From assembly GCA_022800525.1 (NCBI GenBank), contig JAAWQM010000025.1, positions 1 through 40,461 on the forward strand: a stretch of 40,461 bases of DNA. The letters run 5' to 3'. Position 1 is the stretch's first letter, and each line of letters starts with the position of its first letter. Made by a program: the position numbers and the translations under genes. The notes under the pieces were generated by a model. It saw nothing but the letters and a program-made list of their open reading frames with translations, searched no databases and had not been told where the DNA came from. Below, piece by piece: positions 10,356 through 18,487 of the stretch. The DNA comes from Oscillospiraceae bacterium (lineage in GTDB: Bacteria > Bacillota > Clostridia > Oscillospirales > Oscillospiraceae).

Positions 10356-10619
10356 ATGGACAAACTAATGGAAGCATTATTCGATTACATCACAGACGAG
10401 TTGCTGGAAAAATACTGTACCCAGACCGCCTATGCGGAGCGCGCCGAAGCGCGGGACGCAGTTGGCCGGAGGCTCTGGGAGCAGCTGGAGAGGGAACAGC
10501 GCAAATTATTGGAGCAGCTCCAGCGGGCCTACGATTACGCGCAGGCAGCGGAACTGGAGGCGATGTTCCTGGCATCATTTGATGTACTCAACTCCATGTC
10601 CCGCCGCCATATCGCGTAA
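10356..10619 (+). CDS. Small helical protein of unknown function (DUF6809-like?)
   Basis: An 87-residue, charged, mostly helical protein (MDKLMEALFDYITDELLEKY ... FLASFDVLNSMSRRHIA). The middle (RRLWEQLEREQRKLLEQLQRAYDYAQAAELEAMF) has the heptad-like Leu/Glu pattern of a coiled coil. The ATG at 10356 is preceded by AGAAGGGAG, a strong ribosome-binding site, which supports translation. The layout resembles the small DUF6809 proteins of Clostridia, but that call is from memory and weak. It is divergent from the XRE regulator gene and convergent with thrC: the two stop codons are separated by one base, with no terminator between. Confidence 0.7.
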   Translation: MDKLMEALFDYITDELLEKYCTQTAYAERAEARDAVGRRLWEQLEREQRKLLEQLQRAYDYAQAAELEAMFLASFDVLNSMSRRHIA

Positions 10620-10620
10620 G

Positions 10621-12105
10621 TTACTTCAAAAACTCCAGCACCACGTCTTCCATCTTCTCCCGCTCCGTGACCTGACTGAACCGGGGCGTTTTGCTCTTCA
10701 GCGCGGCCAGCCGCTCCGGCGCGGTCACGCCGGTAATCTCCGCCATCTGGCCAATCCGGTCCACGCTGTTCTCCGCCGGCGTCTCTCCAATCGCGCTCAG
10801 TACGCTGTCGCAGAACTTGTATGGGCTGGCGGTGGAGACGAACACGGACACGGTCCGGTCGCCGGTCTCCCGGCGGTAGTCCTCCAGGACCTTCGCCGCC
10901 ACGGCGGTATGGGGGTCGATCAGATATCCGTTCTGATACATCCTGGCAACGGCGGCGGCGGTATCCTCCTCATTGCAGAAGCCGCCCCAGAATACCTCCT
11001 GCATCCGCTGCTTCATGCCCGCCGTGACCTCATACCGTCCGGTCCGGGCCAGCTGGTCCATGTACTCCCGGACCAGCTCGTCCTTCCCGCCGCTCATGTC
11101 GAACAGCAGCCGCTCCAGGTTGCTGCTGACCAGGATGTCCATGGATGGACTCATGGTGGTGTGGAAGGGGCGGTTGCGGTCGTAAACGCCTGTGCGGATA
11201 AAGTCCGTCAGCACGTCGTTGCAGTTGGAGGCGCAGATGAGCCTGTTGATTGGAAGGCCCATCCGTTTGGCGTAGTAAGCGGCGAGAATATTCCCAAAAT
11301 TGCCTGTTGGGACGCAGAAATTCACGGCCTCACCCAATTTGATGGCTTTCGCGTTCAGCAGGTCGCAGTAAGCGGAGATATAGTATACAATCTGCGGCAG
11401 GATACGCCCCCAATTGATGGAGTTGGCGGAGGACAGGAAGTATCCCCGTTCCGCCAGCTCCTCCCGGATATCCGGGTCAGAGAAAATGCGCTTCACGCCG
11501 TTCTGCGCGTCGTCAAAATTGCCCTTCACAGCGCATACGCCCACGTTCCGCCCCTCCTGAGTGACCATTTGGAGCTTCTGAATCTCGCTGACGCCGTTTT
11601 CTGGATAAAAGGTAAGGATTTTCACCTGCTCCACATCGGCGAAGCCCTCCATGGCGGCCTTGCCCGTGTCGCCGGAGGTCGCCACCAGGATGCAGGCGGT
11701 CTTTTTCTCGCCGGTCTTTTTCAGGCTGGCGGTCAGCAGCCGCGGCAGCATTTGCAGGGCCATATCCTTGAACGCGCTGGTTGGCCCATGCCACAGCTCC
11801 AGGCACCACGTCTTCCCGTCCACCTTCCGCATGGGGGCGACGGCGGGCGTGTCGAACCTGCCGCCGCCGTAGGCTTCCTCCGAGAACCACTCCAGCTCCT
11901 CGGGCCGGAAGTCATCCAGGAACTTCCCCATGATGTACGCCGCTCCCCGGAAGTAGGGCATTCCGCACAGGGCCTCCGCCTCCAGGACGCCGAACTTGGG
12001 GAAGGACGCAGGCGTAAACAGCCCGCCGTCCCGGCTCAGGCCCATGGCGATGGCTTCCGCGGCGCTCCTGCGCAGGGTCCTGTCTCTTGTGCTCAGATAT
12101 TCCAT
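10621..12105 (-). CDS. thrC: Threonine synthase
   Basis: PLP-dependent enzyme converting O-phospho-L-homoserine to L-threonine. The protein has 494 residues, the length of the longer (non-plant) threonine synthase class. The PLP lysine is Lys113 in GPTSAFKDMALQ, and the phosphate-binding loop is seen in VATSGDTGKAAMEGF. N-terminal EYLSTRDRTLRRSAAEAIAMGLSRDGGLFTP is the usual start (YxSTRG-like). The AAGGAG site lies ten bases before the ATG. It is the last gene after lepB-rbgA-rnhB-yraN, 30 bases beyond yraN, and probably co-transcribed, although it is metabolically unrelated. No threonine-responsive leader was seen. Confidence 0.96.
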   Translation of the reverse strand: MEYLSTRDRTLRRSAAEAIAMGLSRDGGLFTPASFPKFGVLEAEALCGMPYFRGAAYIMGKFLDDFRPEELEWFSEEAYGGGRFDTPAVAPMRKVDGKTWCLELWHGPTSAFKDMALQMLPRLLTASLKKTGEKKTACILVATSGDTGKAAMEGFADVEQVKILTFYPENGVSEIQKLQMVTQEGRNVGVCAVKGNFDDAQNGVKRIFSDPDIREELAERGYFLSSANSINWGRILPQIVYYISAYCDLLNAKAIKLGEAVNFCVPTGNFGNILAAYYAKRMGLPINRLICASNCNDVLTDFIRTGVYDRNRPFHTTMSPSMDILVSSNLERLLFDMSGGKDELVREYMDQLARTGRYEVTAGMKQRMQEVFWGGFCNEEDTAAAVARMYQNGYLIDPHTAVAAKVLEDYRRETGDRTVSVFVSTASPYKFCDSVLSAIGETPAENSVDRIGQMAEITGVTAPERLAALKSKTPRFSQVTEREKMEDVVLEFLK

Positions 12106-12135
12106 AGTAAAAATGCTCCTTAGAATATGGCCTTG

Positions 12136-12504
12136 TCAAAAGGCGCTGATAATATAATTCAGATTGGGCTTGTCCCACCCATTGCGGGTACTGGGCCAGA
12201 CCTCCGCCACATCGAACCGGCAGGGGCAGTCGTCCAGCCCCCTCTGCGCCAGATACCAGGATGCGGCGTTCCGCAGTCTGCGCCGCTTGGCGGCAGTAAC
12301 CGCCTCCCTGGGGGCCGAAAACCGGGTCCCGGTCCGGGACTTGACCTCCACGAAGCACAGTACGCCCTCCGGCGCCCAGGCAATCAGGTCGATTTCACCC
12401 CACCGGCATCCGTACTGCCGCTCCAGGATGCGGTAGCCCCTTCTCACCAAGGCCGCCGCCACGGCGTCCTCGCCCCGGTCGCCACGGCGCCTTCGCTCAT
12501 CCAT
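12136..12504 (-). CDS. yraN: YraN family protein (UPF0102, predicted nuclease fold)
   Basis: A 122-residue member of the YraN/UPF0102 family, which has a PD-(D/E)XK nuclease-like fold related to Holliday junction resolvases. Visible core: GEDAVAAALVRRGYRILERQYGCRWGEIDLIAWAPEGVLCFVEVKSRTGTRFS, with Asp in EIDLIA and the E-x-K in VEVKSR; the usual AVTAAKRRRLRNAASWYL helix follows. It overlaps the end of rnhB by eight bases; rnhB-yraN adjacency is common in Firmicutes. The cellular role is not established. Confidence 0.93.
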   Translation of the reverse strand: MDERRRRGDRGEDAVAAALVRRGYRILERQYGCRWGEIDLIAWAPEGVLCFVEVKSRTGTRFSAPREAVTAAKRRRLRNAASWYLAQRGLDDCPCRFDVAEVWPSTRNGWDKPNLNYIISAF

Positions 12505-13135
12505 CCCGTCCGGCCTCCCACTTTTTCAGGAAGCTCCTGCGGTGGATGGGGCTGGGACCGTAGTGGTCCAGCATCTGATAGTGCAGCCTGGTGCCGTACC
12601 CCTTGTGCCGTTCGAAGCAGTACTGGGGGTATTTCCCCGCCATTTCCTCCATGTACCGGTCCCGGCTGACCTTTGCCAGGATGGAGGCGGCTGCGATGGA
12701 CGCGCTGCGCCCGTCGCCCTTGATGACAGTCTCGTGGGGCGTAACGATGGCAAACTGCTTCCCCCTGTCCCGGTTGCCGTCGATGAGGGCGTAGTCCGGG
12801 GCGGGAGAGAGCCGGTTGATCGCCAGCTGCATGGCCCGCATCCGTGCGCTTAAAATGTCGGTACGGTCGATTTCCTCCGGGGAGACGGACGCCACCGCCC
12901 AGGCAGCAGCCTGGGCCTTGATCTGGTCGAAGAGCAGGTCCCGCCGTTTGGGCGTCACCTGCTTGGAGTCGTTCAGGTAGGGCAGCTCCAGCCCGTCGGG
13001 CAGGATTACCGCCCCGGCGTACACCGGTCCGGCCAGAGGCCCGGCCCCTGCCTCGTCGCAGCCGCAGATCAAAGCGAAGCCCCGTTCCCTCGCGGCCCGT
13101 TCCAGCTCCCACAGGTCAACAGGGTTCTTACTCAT
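12497..13135 (-). CDS. rnhB: Ribonuclease HII
   Basis: Cleaves the RNA strand of RNA-DNA hybrids and starts removal of single ribonucleotides misincorporated in DNA. The protein has 212 residues, typical length. The signature CGCDEAGAGPLAGPVYAGAVIL supplies catalytic Asp27 and Glu28; DSK, ALIDGN and SIAAASILAKVSRDRYM follow, completing the RNase HII pattern. The start overlaps the rbgA stop by eight bases and the end overlaps yraN, so the three genes are translationally coupled. Confidence 0.97.
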   Translation of the reverse strand: MSKNPVDLWELERAARERGFALICGCDEAGAGPLAGPVYAGAVILPDGLELPYLNDSKQVTPKRRDLLFDQIKAQAAAWAVASVSPEEIDRTDILSARMRAMQLAINRLSPAPDYALIDGNRDRGKQFAIVTPHETVIKGDGRSASIAAASILAKVSRDRYMEEMAGKYPQYCFERHKGYGTRLHYQMLDHYGPSPIHRRSFLKKWEAGRDG

Positions 13136-14009
13136 TTTCAGCGTCCTCCGGTTCTTCCAGAGTAAACCGGCCCAGCTTCCCGCCCCGGAACTCGTCCAGA
13201 AGGATACGGGCCATGCGTTCGGTGTCCACCTCGCCGCCCCGCAGCAGGAAGCCCCGCTTCCGTCCCGCCTTCACCAGCAGGTCATACCCGGAGTCTCCCG
13301 CTTCCGCTTCTATTTTATACCGCTCCAGCAGGGACTGGGGGTACCGCTTCCCCAGCAGCGCCATCAAACGGCAGGCCAGCTCCTCCAGATCCATGATCTC
13401 GTCCCGTACCGCGCCGGTGCAGGCCAGCCGGACGCCCACCTCCGGGTCCTCGAACTTGGGCCACAGCATCCCCGGCGTGTCCAGCAGCTCCAGGCTGGGA
13501 TCCACTGGGACCCACTGCTCCCCCCGGGTGACGCCTGGACGGTCCTCCGCCTTGGCGGTTTTCCGTCCGGCAACCTGATTGATGAAGGTGGATTTACCCA
13601 CGTTGGGGATGCCCAGAATCATCACCCGAAGCATCCGCCCGGCCTGACCTTTTTCGGCGTAAGCGGCCAGCTTGTCCGCCAGCAGCTCCCGGACGGCCCC
13701 GGCAAATTTCGCGGTGCCCTGGCCCTGCCTGGCGTTGCACTCCAGCACAGCGAAGCCCCTGGCGCGGAACCATGCCGCCCACCGCCGCACAGCCGCCGGG
13801 TCCGCCAGGTCCACCCGGTTGAGGACAATCAGCCTGGGCTTTCCCGCCGTCAGCTTCTCCACGTCCGGGTTCCGGCTGGAGAGGGGGACCCGGGCGTCCA
13901 GGATCTCGCACACGGCGTCCATATGCTTCATCTTGTCCTGGATCATCCGCCGGGTCCTGGTCATGTGGCCGGGGTACCACTGGATGTTCATTGCGCTCTG
14001 TTCACTCAT
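13128..14009 (-). CDS. rbgA: Ribosome biogenesis GTPase A (RbgA/YlqF)
   Basis: Circularly permuted GTPase needed for a late step of 50S assembly. The 293-residue protein begins with the family hallmark NIQWYPGHMTRTRRMI, then G4 (LNRVD), G5-like (ECNARQGQG), G1 GIPNVGKSTFINQ and G3 DTPGMLWP, confirming the permuted order G4-G5-G1-G3. The C-terminal half (SLLERYKIEAEAGDSGYDLLVKAGRKRGFLLRGGEVD) is the RNA-binding domain. It lies 11 bases after lepB, a conserved Firmicutes order. The ATG at 14009 is used; an in-frame ATG six codons later (MNIQWYPGHM) fits the family start equally well. Confidence 0.96.
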   Translation of the reverse strand: MSEQSAMNIQWYPGHMTRTRRMIQDKMKHMDAVCEILDARVPLSSRNPDVEKLTAGKPRLIVLNRVDLADPAAVRRWAAWFRARGFAVLECNARQGQGTAKFAGAVRELLADKLAAYAEKGQAGRMLRVMILGIPNVGKSTFINQVAGRKTAKAEDRPGVTRGEQWVPVDPSLELLDTPGMLWPKFEDPEVGVRLACTGAVRDEIMDLEELACRLMALLGKRYPQSLLERYKIEAEAGDSGYDLLVKAGRKRGFLLRGGEVDTERMARILLDEFRGGKLGRFTLEEPEDAENE

Positions 14010-14019
14010 ACGTCCCGCC

Positions 14020-14652
14020 TCACCCCTTGAGGAGCCCCAGGCGGCTCCAGTCCGTCTGATTGGTGTCCGGCGTCTTCCCGGGCATCACCAGCAGCAGGGC
14101 CTTGCCTTGAAGATAGCCCACCTTCACCGGCCCCAGCCGGGTGTCCCGGCTGTCGGTGCTGTGATTGCGGTTGTCGCCCATGACGAACACCTCGTCCTCC
14201 GCCAAGGTGATGGGGAGCTCCAGCCCTTCATTGGTATAGGTGAGCTCCTTGATATACGGTTCATCCAGAACCGCGCCGTCCACATAGACGACGCCCCTGC
14301 TGAAATCAATATCCACCGTCTGGCCGCCTACGGCGATGATACGCTTGACCAGCGTATCATCCAGCTGGGCGTTGTAGTCGTTGATGACCACCACGTCTCC
14401 TGGCTTGAAATCGCAGAACATGGCGTTGAGGATCAACAGTTGGTCCCCGGTATAGAGGGTGTCCTGCATAGACGGCCCGCTGACGCCGATCATCCGCACC
14501 CCGAAGGTGAACAGCAGTACCACCGTCGCCACGGCGGCAATCAGTGCCTGCGCCCAGCAGCAGAGGAAGCCCTCCAGAGGGGACTCCTCCTTATTGTTTT
14601 CAGGAGCAGGCGCCTGCCCCTCCAGCTCCAATTTATTTTGTTCTTCTGACAT
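14020..14652 (-). CDS. lepB: Signal peptidase I
   Basis: Membrane-anchored serine/lysine endopeptidase that removes signal peptides from secreted proteins. The protein has 210 residues. An N-terminal cytoplasmic tail rich in Glu/Pro/Asn (about 28 residues) precedes one membrane span (residues 31-55). Catalytic Ser61 lies in SGPSMQDTL and Lys103 in TLVKRIIAVGG; the box-E motif MGDNRNHSTDSRD follows. TAAGGAGTGATCC gives a good ribosome-binding site. It is the first gene of the lepB-rbgA-rnhB-yraN-thrC run; rplS, often upstream in Firmicutes, is absent here. Confidence 0.97.
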   Translation of the reverse strand: MSEEQNKLELEGQAPAPENNKEESPLEGFLCCWAQALIAAVATVVLLFTFGVRMIGVSGPSMQDTLYTGDQLLILNAMFCDFKPGDVVVINDYNAQLDDTLVKRIIAVGGQTVDIDFSRGVVYVDGAVLDEPYIKELTYTNEGLELPITLAEDEVFVMGDNRNHSTDSRDTRLGPVKVGYLQGKALLLVMPGKTPDTNQTDWSRLGLLKG

Positions 14653-14691
14653 AATGGATCACTCCTTAGTCTATAACATTTCTGTTTTTCT

Positions 14692-14720
14692 AGCATAGCA
14701 CAAATTTTTCAGAATTACAA
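14692..14720 (-). promoter_or_regulatory. Probable promoter of the lepB operon
   Basis: Minus strand: TTGTAA (14715-14720), 17-base spacer, TATGCT (14692-14697), about 40 bases before the lepB ATG in an AT-rich gap. Four of six consensus bases match in each box. Confidence 0.45.
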
Positions 14721-14741
14721 TAAAGAAGTTTTTCAGTTCAG

Positions 14742-14824
14742 GGAAATCAATTTTCTGAAACGGGCCCCAAATTTGTAGGGCGCGACGACCCCGGCGCGCC
14801 CTACGAACCACAAAATTGATTTCC
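14742..14824. repeat. MITE-like palindromic element
   Basis: An 83-base unit with perfect 13-bp terminal inverted repeats (GGAAATCAATTTT at 14742-14754; AAAATTGATTTCC at 14812-14824) and an inner 10-bp inverted repeat (GTAGGGCGCG at 14775-14784; CGCGCCCTAC at 14795-14804). It encodes nothing. A partial relative starting with the same GGAAATCAATTTT lies at 22218-22255. This looks like a non-autonomous miniature element. Confidence 0.7.
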
Positions 14825-14927
14825 GTGTTTTCGGTTTCAGGACCAGCCTTCACAGAACCGCGGCCGGAACCCCTTTGCAGGAGAAGGCTTTGAAATTGCT
14901 TGTTTTCAACACGTCAAACACGAAAAG

Positions 14928-14959
14928 ACCGCTCCGATTTTTACCGGAGGCGGTTTTTG
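14928..14959. terminator. Orphan bidirectional terminator-like hairpin
   Basis: ACCGCTCCG and CGGAGGCGGT form an imperfect GC-rich stem around an AT-rich loop, followed by TTTTT on the plus strand and TTTT on the minus strand. No gene ends here, so it probably belonged to a gene now lost from this degraded gap. Confidence 0.5.
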
Positions 14960-15075
14960 CGTAAAAGTACCAGGTGATCCGCAGTGCGATTTTCGGCCAT
15001 GTCATCGGGATGCGCTGGGCGTGCCTGTTGAATTTGTACCAAGGCAAAAGGTGCGAAACCATCCTATAAAAACAA

Positions 15076-15098
15076 AACCACCCGTTGAACGGGTGGTT
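15076..15098. repeat. Palindrome next to a pseudogene junction
   Basis: AACCACCCGTT (15076-15086) and AACGGGTGGTT (15088-15098) form an 11-bp perfect inverted repeat around one base. The ADP-ribosylglycohydrolase fragment begins about 22 bases downstream. Subterminal hairpins of this kind mark IS200/IS605-type ends, but no transposase gene is present, so it is only a possible element scar. Confidence 0.4.
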
Positions 15099-15120
15099 TG
15101 CACCGGCACTGGAAGGGCCT

Positions 15121-15312
15121 AATACTAGCTGCGTCTTGAAAGCAGTTAACCTGGGTGGCGGCACCGATACGATTGCCGCAATTGCCGGCGGTCTGGCCGG
15201 GATTTTATATGGCGAAACGGCCCTGCCGGAGGCGTGGGGCACTCAGCTGGCAGCCAGCGGAATGATAGACGATCTGTGCAAAAAGGCCGCAGAAGCGTGG
15301 GGACAGGAGGGA
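15121..15312 (+). pseudogene. 3' fragment of an ADP-ribosylglycohydrolase-family gene
   Basis: The frame starting at 15121 reads TSCVLKAVNLGGGTDTIAAI then AGGLAGILYGETALPEAW, followed by IDDLCKKAAEAWG. This is the C-terminal end of ADP-ribosylglycohydrolases (DraG/ARH-type, normally about 250-350 residues), where the Asp-rich metal motif NLGxDTDT sits in this context. Only about 60 codons survive: the N-terminal two thirds, with the other metal ligands, is missing. The Asp normally before TDT is replaced by Gly, so even this part looks decayed. There is no ribosome-binding site, and the coding match stops sharply at a palindrome upstream. The frame runs on for about 70 codons into the opposite-strand regulator gene without similarity. 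Confidence 0.75.
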
Positions 15313-15353
15313 TCAATCCTGCAATACTTTTCCCCAAAGGAGCGTTCCTTTCC

Positions 15354-16517
15354 TCATCCTTCCTGTGTCCTCCGGACCCAGGCCGCCCAGCGCGGGTCGG
15401 CTTTGATCTCCCGCTCCGCCTGCGAGCAGTCGGGGCTGCTCCAGAACGGCCAGTCCTCCGGCAGCTGCGCTGCGATGGAGGCAGGAGCTCCAGCAGGGTA
15501 CTTCACCAGCGACACCAGAGGTGCGGTATAGGCGTGCTCCCTGCCGTCCAGCAGGGCCTCCAGCGCCCTTGCGTGCTCCAGCGCCTTGTCCAGCGATTCA
15601 AACGCGCCGTCATGATATCCCCTCTCCCACTGCACTCTCGACAGGTACAGATACAGGCTGATTACCTGGCCGTGATACACTCCGAGGTTTCCGTCGTCGC
15701 ACAGGAGGCCGAATAAATCAATCGCGCCCTTGATCTTCTCAATCGGCATGTCGGTTTCGTAATGCCGGCGGTCGGCGAACAGTCCGTATACCAGATGCTT
15801 TGAAAAGAGGTCCGCCAGCGCAAGCAGCGCCTCGCCGGTATATTTTGCCTGGGCCCTTCCGTCCGACGCCGAGGCAAGCAGGATCTCCCTGGAATTCTCC
15901 AGCCCGGGCATCCGGTTCGCATAGGATGCCGCTTTTTCATATTCGCCGAAGTTACGGTAAAGCAGGACCAGTATGCGGACCGCCCGCGTGAAGATCCCAC
16001 TGTCGCGGGCCGTCCCGACCAGCTCCTCGCACAGCCTGACCGCTTCAAGCCAGAACTCATTTTTTACATGCTTATCGCGCCTGTGATAGATATACCCCTC
16101 GCTGTCATAGTCCAGCCATTCCTGGTATCTTCTCCATCCCGCCTCGCACAGCGTGTCCGCAAGGGCCATCATCAGCTTCTCGTTCTTTGGGAATTCCGCC
16201 AGCCCCTCCCGCAGTATCGCGGCGCACTCCTCCACCCACGCGCTGTCGCTCCGCGCTCTGATGCGGAAGGCATCCACCCGGGCAATGATCTCGTCCACCT
16301 TCTTCTCTCGGTCTCGGTCATAGCCGAACAGCTCATCAATGGTGACGCCAAAATAATTGGCGATGGCGGGGATCAGCTCCATGTCCGGATACGCGGCGTT
16401 CTGTTCCCAGCGGGAGACCGCCTGGGAGGTGATGCCCAGCACATCCGCCAGCATCTCCTGGGTCTCTCCTCCGCGCTTGCGGAGGGCTTTGATCGTTTCT
16501 CCAAGCTGTAGGTTCAT
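15354..16517 (-). CDS. XRE-family regulator with helical-repeat C-terminal domain
   Basis: A transcription regulator of 387 residues. The N-terminal helix-turn-helix (LGETIKALRKRGGETQEMLADVLGITSQAVSRWEQNAAYPDMELIPAIANYFGVTIDELFGYD, residues 4-66) is a clear XRE domain. The rest is helical, with TPR-like pairs (LREGLAEFPKNEKLMMALADTLCEAGW, ILVLLYRNFGEYEKAASYANRM), a layout typical of regulators that sense a peptide or partner protein. The ATG at 16517 has AAAGGAG eight bases upstream; an in-frame start 17 codons earlier is less likely. It lies 53 bases after the ABC transporter gene on the same strand and probably controls it; an inverted repeat between the divergent promoters upstream is a candidate target. 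Confidence 0.85.
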   Translation of the reverse strand: MNLQLGETIKALRKRGGETQEMLADVLGITSQAVSRWEQNAAYPDMELIPAIANYFGVTIDELFGYDRDREKKVDEIIARVDAFRIRARSDSAWVEECAAILREGLAEFPKNEKLMMALADTLCEAGWRRYQEWLDYDSEGYIYHRRDKHVKNEFWLEAVRLCEELVGTARDSGIFTRAVRILVLLYRNFGEYEKAASYANRMPGLENSREILLASASDGRAQAKYTGEALLALADLFSKHLVYGLFADRRHYETDMPIEKIKGAIDLFGLLCDDGNLGVYHGQVISLYLYLSRVQWERGYHDGAFESLDKALEHARALEALLDGREHAYTAPLVSLVKYPAGAPASIAAQLPEDWPFWSSPDCSQAEREIKADPRWAAWVRRTQEG

Positions 16518-16570
16518 CGCTTGCTCCTTTCCTCCGTCATGCATATTCGCTCCATACGCAGGGGGCAACC

Positions 16571-18355
16571 TCAGCCTTTTACATAGTTCTCCGCCTGCTT
16601 TGTAAACATTTCGTAATACTTTCCATGCAGAGCCATCAGCTCGTCATGATTCCCGCACTCCCGGATCTTTCCCTGATCAAGCACAACGATCCTGTCCGCA
16701 TCCCGGACCGCAGACAGCCGGTGCGCAACGATAATGGTAGTCGCCTTGTTGGCCGTACTCAGAATCGCCTGCGTCATCCTGTATTCCGCGATCGGGTCAA
16801 GGGCGGAAGACGGCTCGTCAAGCAAAAGCAGTCCGAAATCTCCGGCCATGACCCGGGCAAGCGCCACTTTCTGCGCCTCGCCTCCCGAGAGAATGATCCC
16901 GTCCTCATGAAACTCCCGTGTCAGCTCCGCATGGTAACCGGTATGGTTCTTTTCAAGAACCGCGTCCAGTCCAATCGCTTCTGCCGCCCTACGCAAAACC
17001 GCCTCCGGCACTTCCCCGTACAAGGAAATATTTTTTTCAAGGCTCATGGCGTATATGTTGGTATCCTGAAAAGCCACGCCGATTCTCTGCCGCAGAGCGT
17101 GAATGTCATATTCACGGATCGGCGTTCCGTTGATCCGGATCTCGCCCTCCTCCACGTCGTACAGCCGCAGCAGAAGCTTTACAAATGTGGATTTTCCCGC
17201 GCCGTTTTCACCGACAATCGCAACCTTCTCTCCTGGATGAATGAAAAGATTCAATCCAGACAGGAAAAATGCAGAGTTCTCATAAGAAAAACCGGCGTTT
17301 CTGAGCCCCACAGAAAAATTGCCGCCGGATGGAGCCGCCCCAACATGCGTCCGCTCCGTTTCAATTTCCGACTGGAGCTCAAAAAACGCCCGGATCTTTT
17401 CAGCGTTCATGGAGAGGCTGCCGGCCTCCTTCATCAGGCCGGACAGTGTATATATTTTGCAATCCAGACGGTAATAGGCAAGGAGCAGCGTCATATACAT
17501 TCCAACCTCCGGAATCCTTCCGGAAACAATGCTTTGGACCAGATACAGAATGATGATGAGTTCCGTCAGGCTGCCAATCAGCTCCTGGACGGAGTACAGC
17601 AGCTCCGTTTTTTTCGCGAAGAAACCGACTACGCTGACTTTGCGTTTCCCGATTTTGGAATATTCCTGAAAAACAGATCTGCTGAGCGGTGTGGACTTCA
17701 TATCCGCGGCATAATCCTTCATGTAGAACAGGCGGTGGAAATAATCAAGCCTGCGGTTGAGGGACACCACCGCGTCCTTTTCTTTTATGCCGTTCTCATT
17801 TACCCGCCTGTTAATCATGGCGCACAGCGCCGTCTGAACCGCTTCCAGCAGCAGAATCCACGGTCCCAGCGGCGCTACTATCGCGCTGAGCGCTGCAAGA
17901 CTCAGGACGCACTGGGAAAAGCTGACGATCACCTCCCGCCCCTGCTTTACCTGCTCCGCGTACTCTCTCATCGCCCAGGCGTAGTTGTCATAATATCTGG
18001 GGCTGTCGATATATTTGTAGTCGAGCCCCATGGCCTTCTGATAGATATCCCGGTTGACTCTCAGGCCGATTTCAACCTGCTTTCTGGTAAAATACGCCCG
18101 AGAAATATGATGGACGATCCGATTCAGCAGGAAAATTCCGCAAATGACCGCAGCGGCTGCTCCAATACTGGAAAACGATTCGCCGGCCGACAGCAAATCA
18201 ATCATGATCTCGGGAAAACGCACATAAATAGCGTCGTCCACAGCGGAATACAGCCCCAAAACCCCCACAGATAAAAGGATATATATTTTTCCATATTGCC
18301 AGAACGGACGGCAAAGCCACGCAATATTTTTGACATATCTGAGAAACATTTTCAT
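16571..18355 (-). CDS. ABC transporter, fused permease and ATP-binding protein
   Basis: A 594-residue half-transporter: an N-terminal six-helix membrane domain (about residues 1-300, with spans such as IYILLSVGVLGLYSAV and AAVICGIFLLNRIV) followed by a nucleotide-binding domain with Walker A VGENGAGKST (about residue 383), signature LSGGEAQK (about residue 490) and Walker B LLLLDEPSSALDP. Type-I exporters of this form export peptides, lipids or drugs as dimers; a single gene suggests a homodimer. No C39 peptidase domain is seen, so it is not a bacteriocin-processing exporter. The ATG at 18355 is chosen because GGGAGGG lies eight bases upstream; longer versions begin inside the promoter. The substrate is unknown. 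Confidence 0.9.
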   Translation of the reverse strand: MKMFLRYVKNIAWLCRPFWQYGKIYILLSVGVLGLYSAVDDAIYVRFPEIMIDLLSAGESFSSIGAAAAVICGIFLLNRIVHHISRAYFTRKQVEIGLRVNRDIYQKAMGLDYKYIDSPRYYDNYAWAMREYAEQVKQGREVIVSFSQCVLSLAALSAIVAPLGPWILLLEAVQTALCAMINRRVNENGIKEKDAVVSLNRRLDYFHRLFYMKDYAADMKSTPLSRSVFQEYSKIGKRKVSVVGFFAKKTELLYSVQELIGSLTELIIILYLVQSIVSGRIPEVGMYMTLLLAYYRLDCKIYTLSGLMKEAGSLSMNAEKIRAFFELQSEIETERTHVGAAPSGGNFSVGLRNAGFSYENSAFFLSGLNLFIHPGEKVAIVGENGAGKSTFVKLLLRLYDVEEGEIRINGTPIREYDIHALRQRIGVAFQDTNIYAMSLEKNISLYGEVPEAVLRRAAEAIGLDAVLEKNHTGYHAELTREFHEDGIILSGGEAQKVALARVMAGDFGLLLLDEPSSALDPIAEYRMTQAILSTANKATTIIVAHRLSAVRDADRIVVLDQGKIRECGNHDELMALHGKYYEMFTKQAENYVKG

Positions 18356-18396
18356 CCATATGTCCCTCCCTTCCCGCAGTTCGCTGGTACAGTTCA

Positions 18397-18425
18397 AGTA
18401 TAGCAGGACGGCTGCGGCATGTGAA
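18397..18425 (-). promoter_or_regulatory. Promoter of the ABC transporter operon
   Basis: Minus strand: TTCACA (18420-18425), 17-base spacer, TATACT (18397-18402), each box five of six to consensus. It lies about 42 bases before the chosen ATG, and it overlaps the coding sequence of any longer start, which supports the start at 18355. Confidence 0.7.
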
Positions 18426-18431
18426 GCGCAG

Positions 18432-18456
18432 GCTGGTTGAGCCCGTTCCAACCAGC
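18432..18456. promoter_or_regulatory. Inverted repeat between divergent promoters
   Basis: GCTGGTT (18432-18438) and AACCAGC (18450-18456) are exact reverse complements with an 11-base spacer. The site lies exactly between the -35 boxes of two divergent promoters (18425 and 18459). A dimeric regulator, plausibly the XRE protein encoded at 15354-16517, could control both transcripts here. Confidence 0.5.
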
Positions 18457-18458
18457 GG

Positions 18459-18487
18459 TTGATTGACCGGCAAAAAGCTGCTATACT
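18459..18487 (+). promoter_or_regulatory. Promoter of the PD-(D/E)XK-like gene
   Basis: TTGATT (18459-18464), a 17-base spacer, and TATACT (18482-18487), 37 bases before the ATG at 18525. It is divergent from the ABC transporter promoter. Confidence 0.65.

Noticed and set aside
10432-12123. 563-codon open frame on the plus strand opposite thrC
   Set aside because: Shadow of threonine synthase; no domain, no ribosome-binding site.
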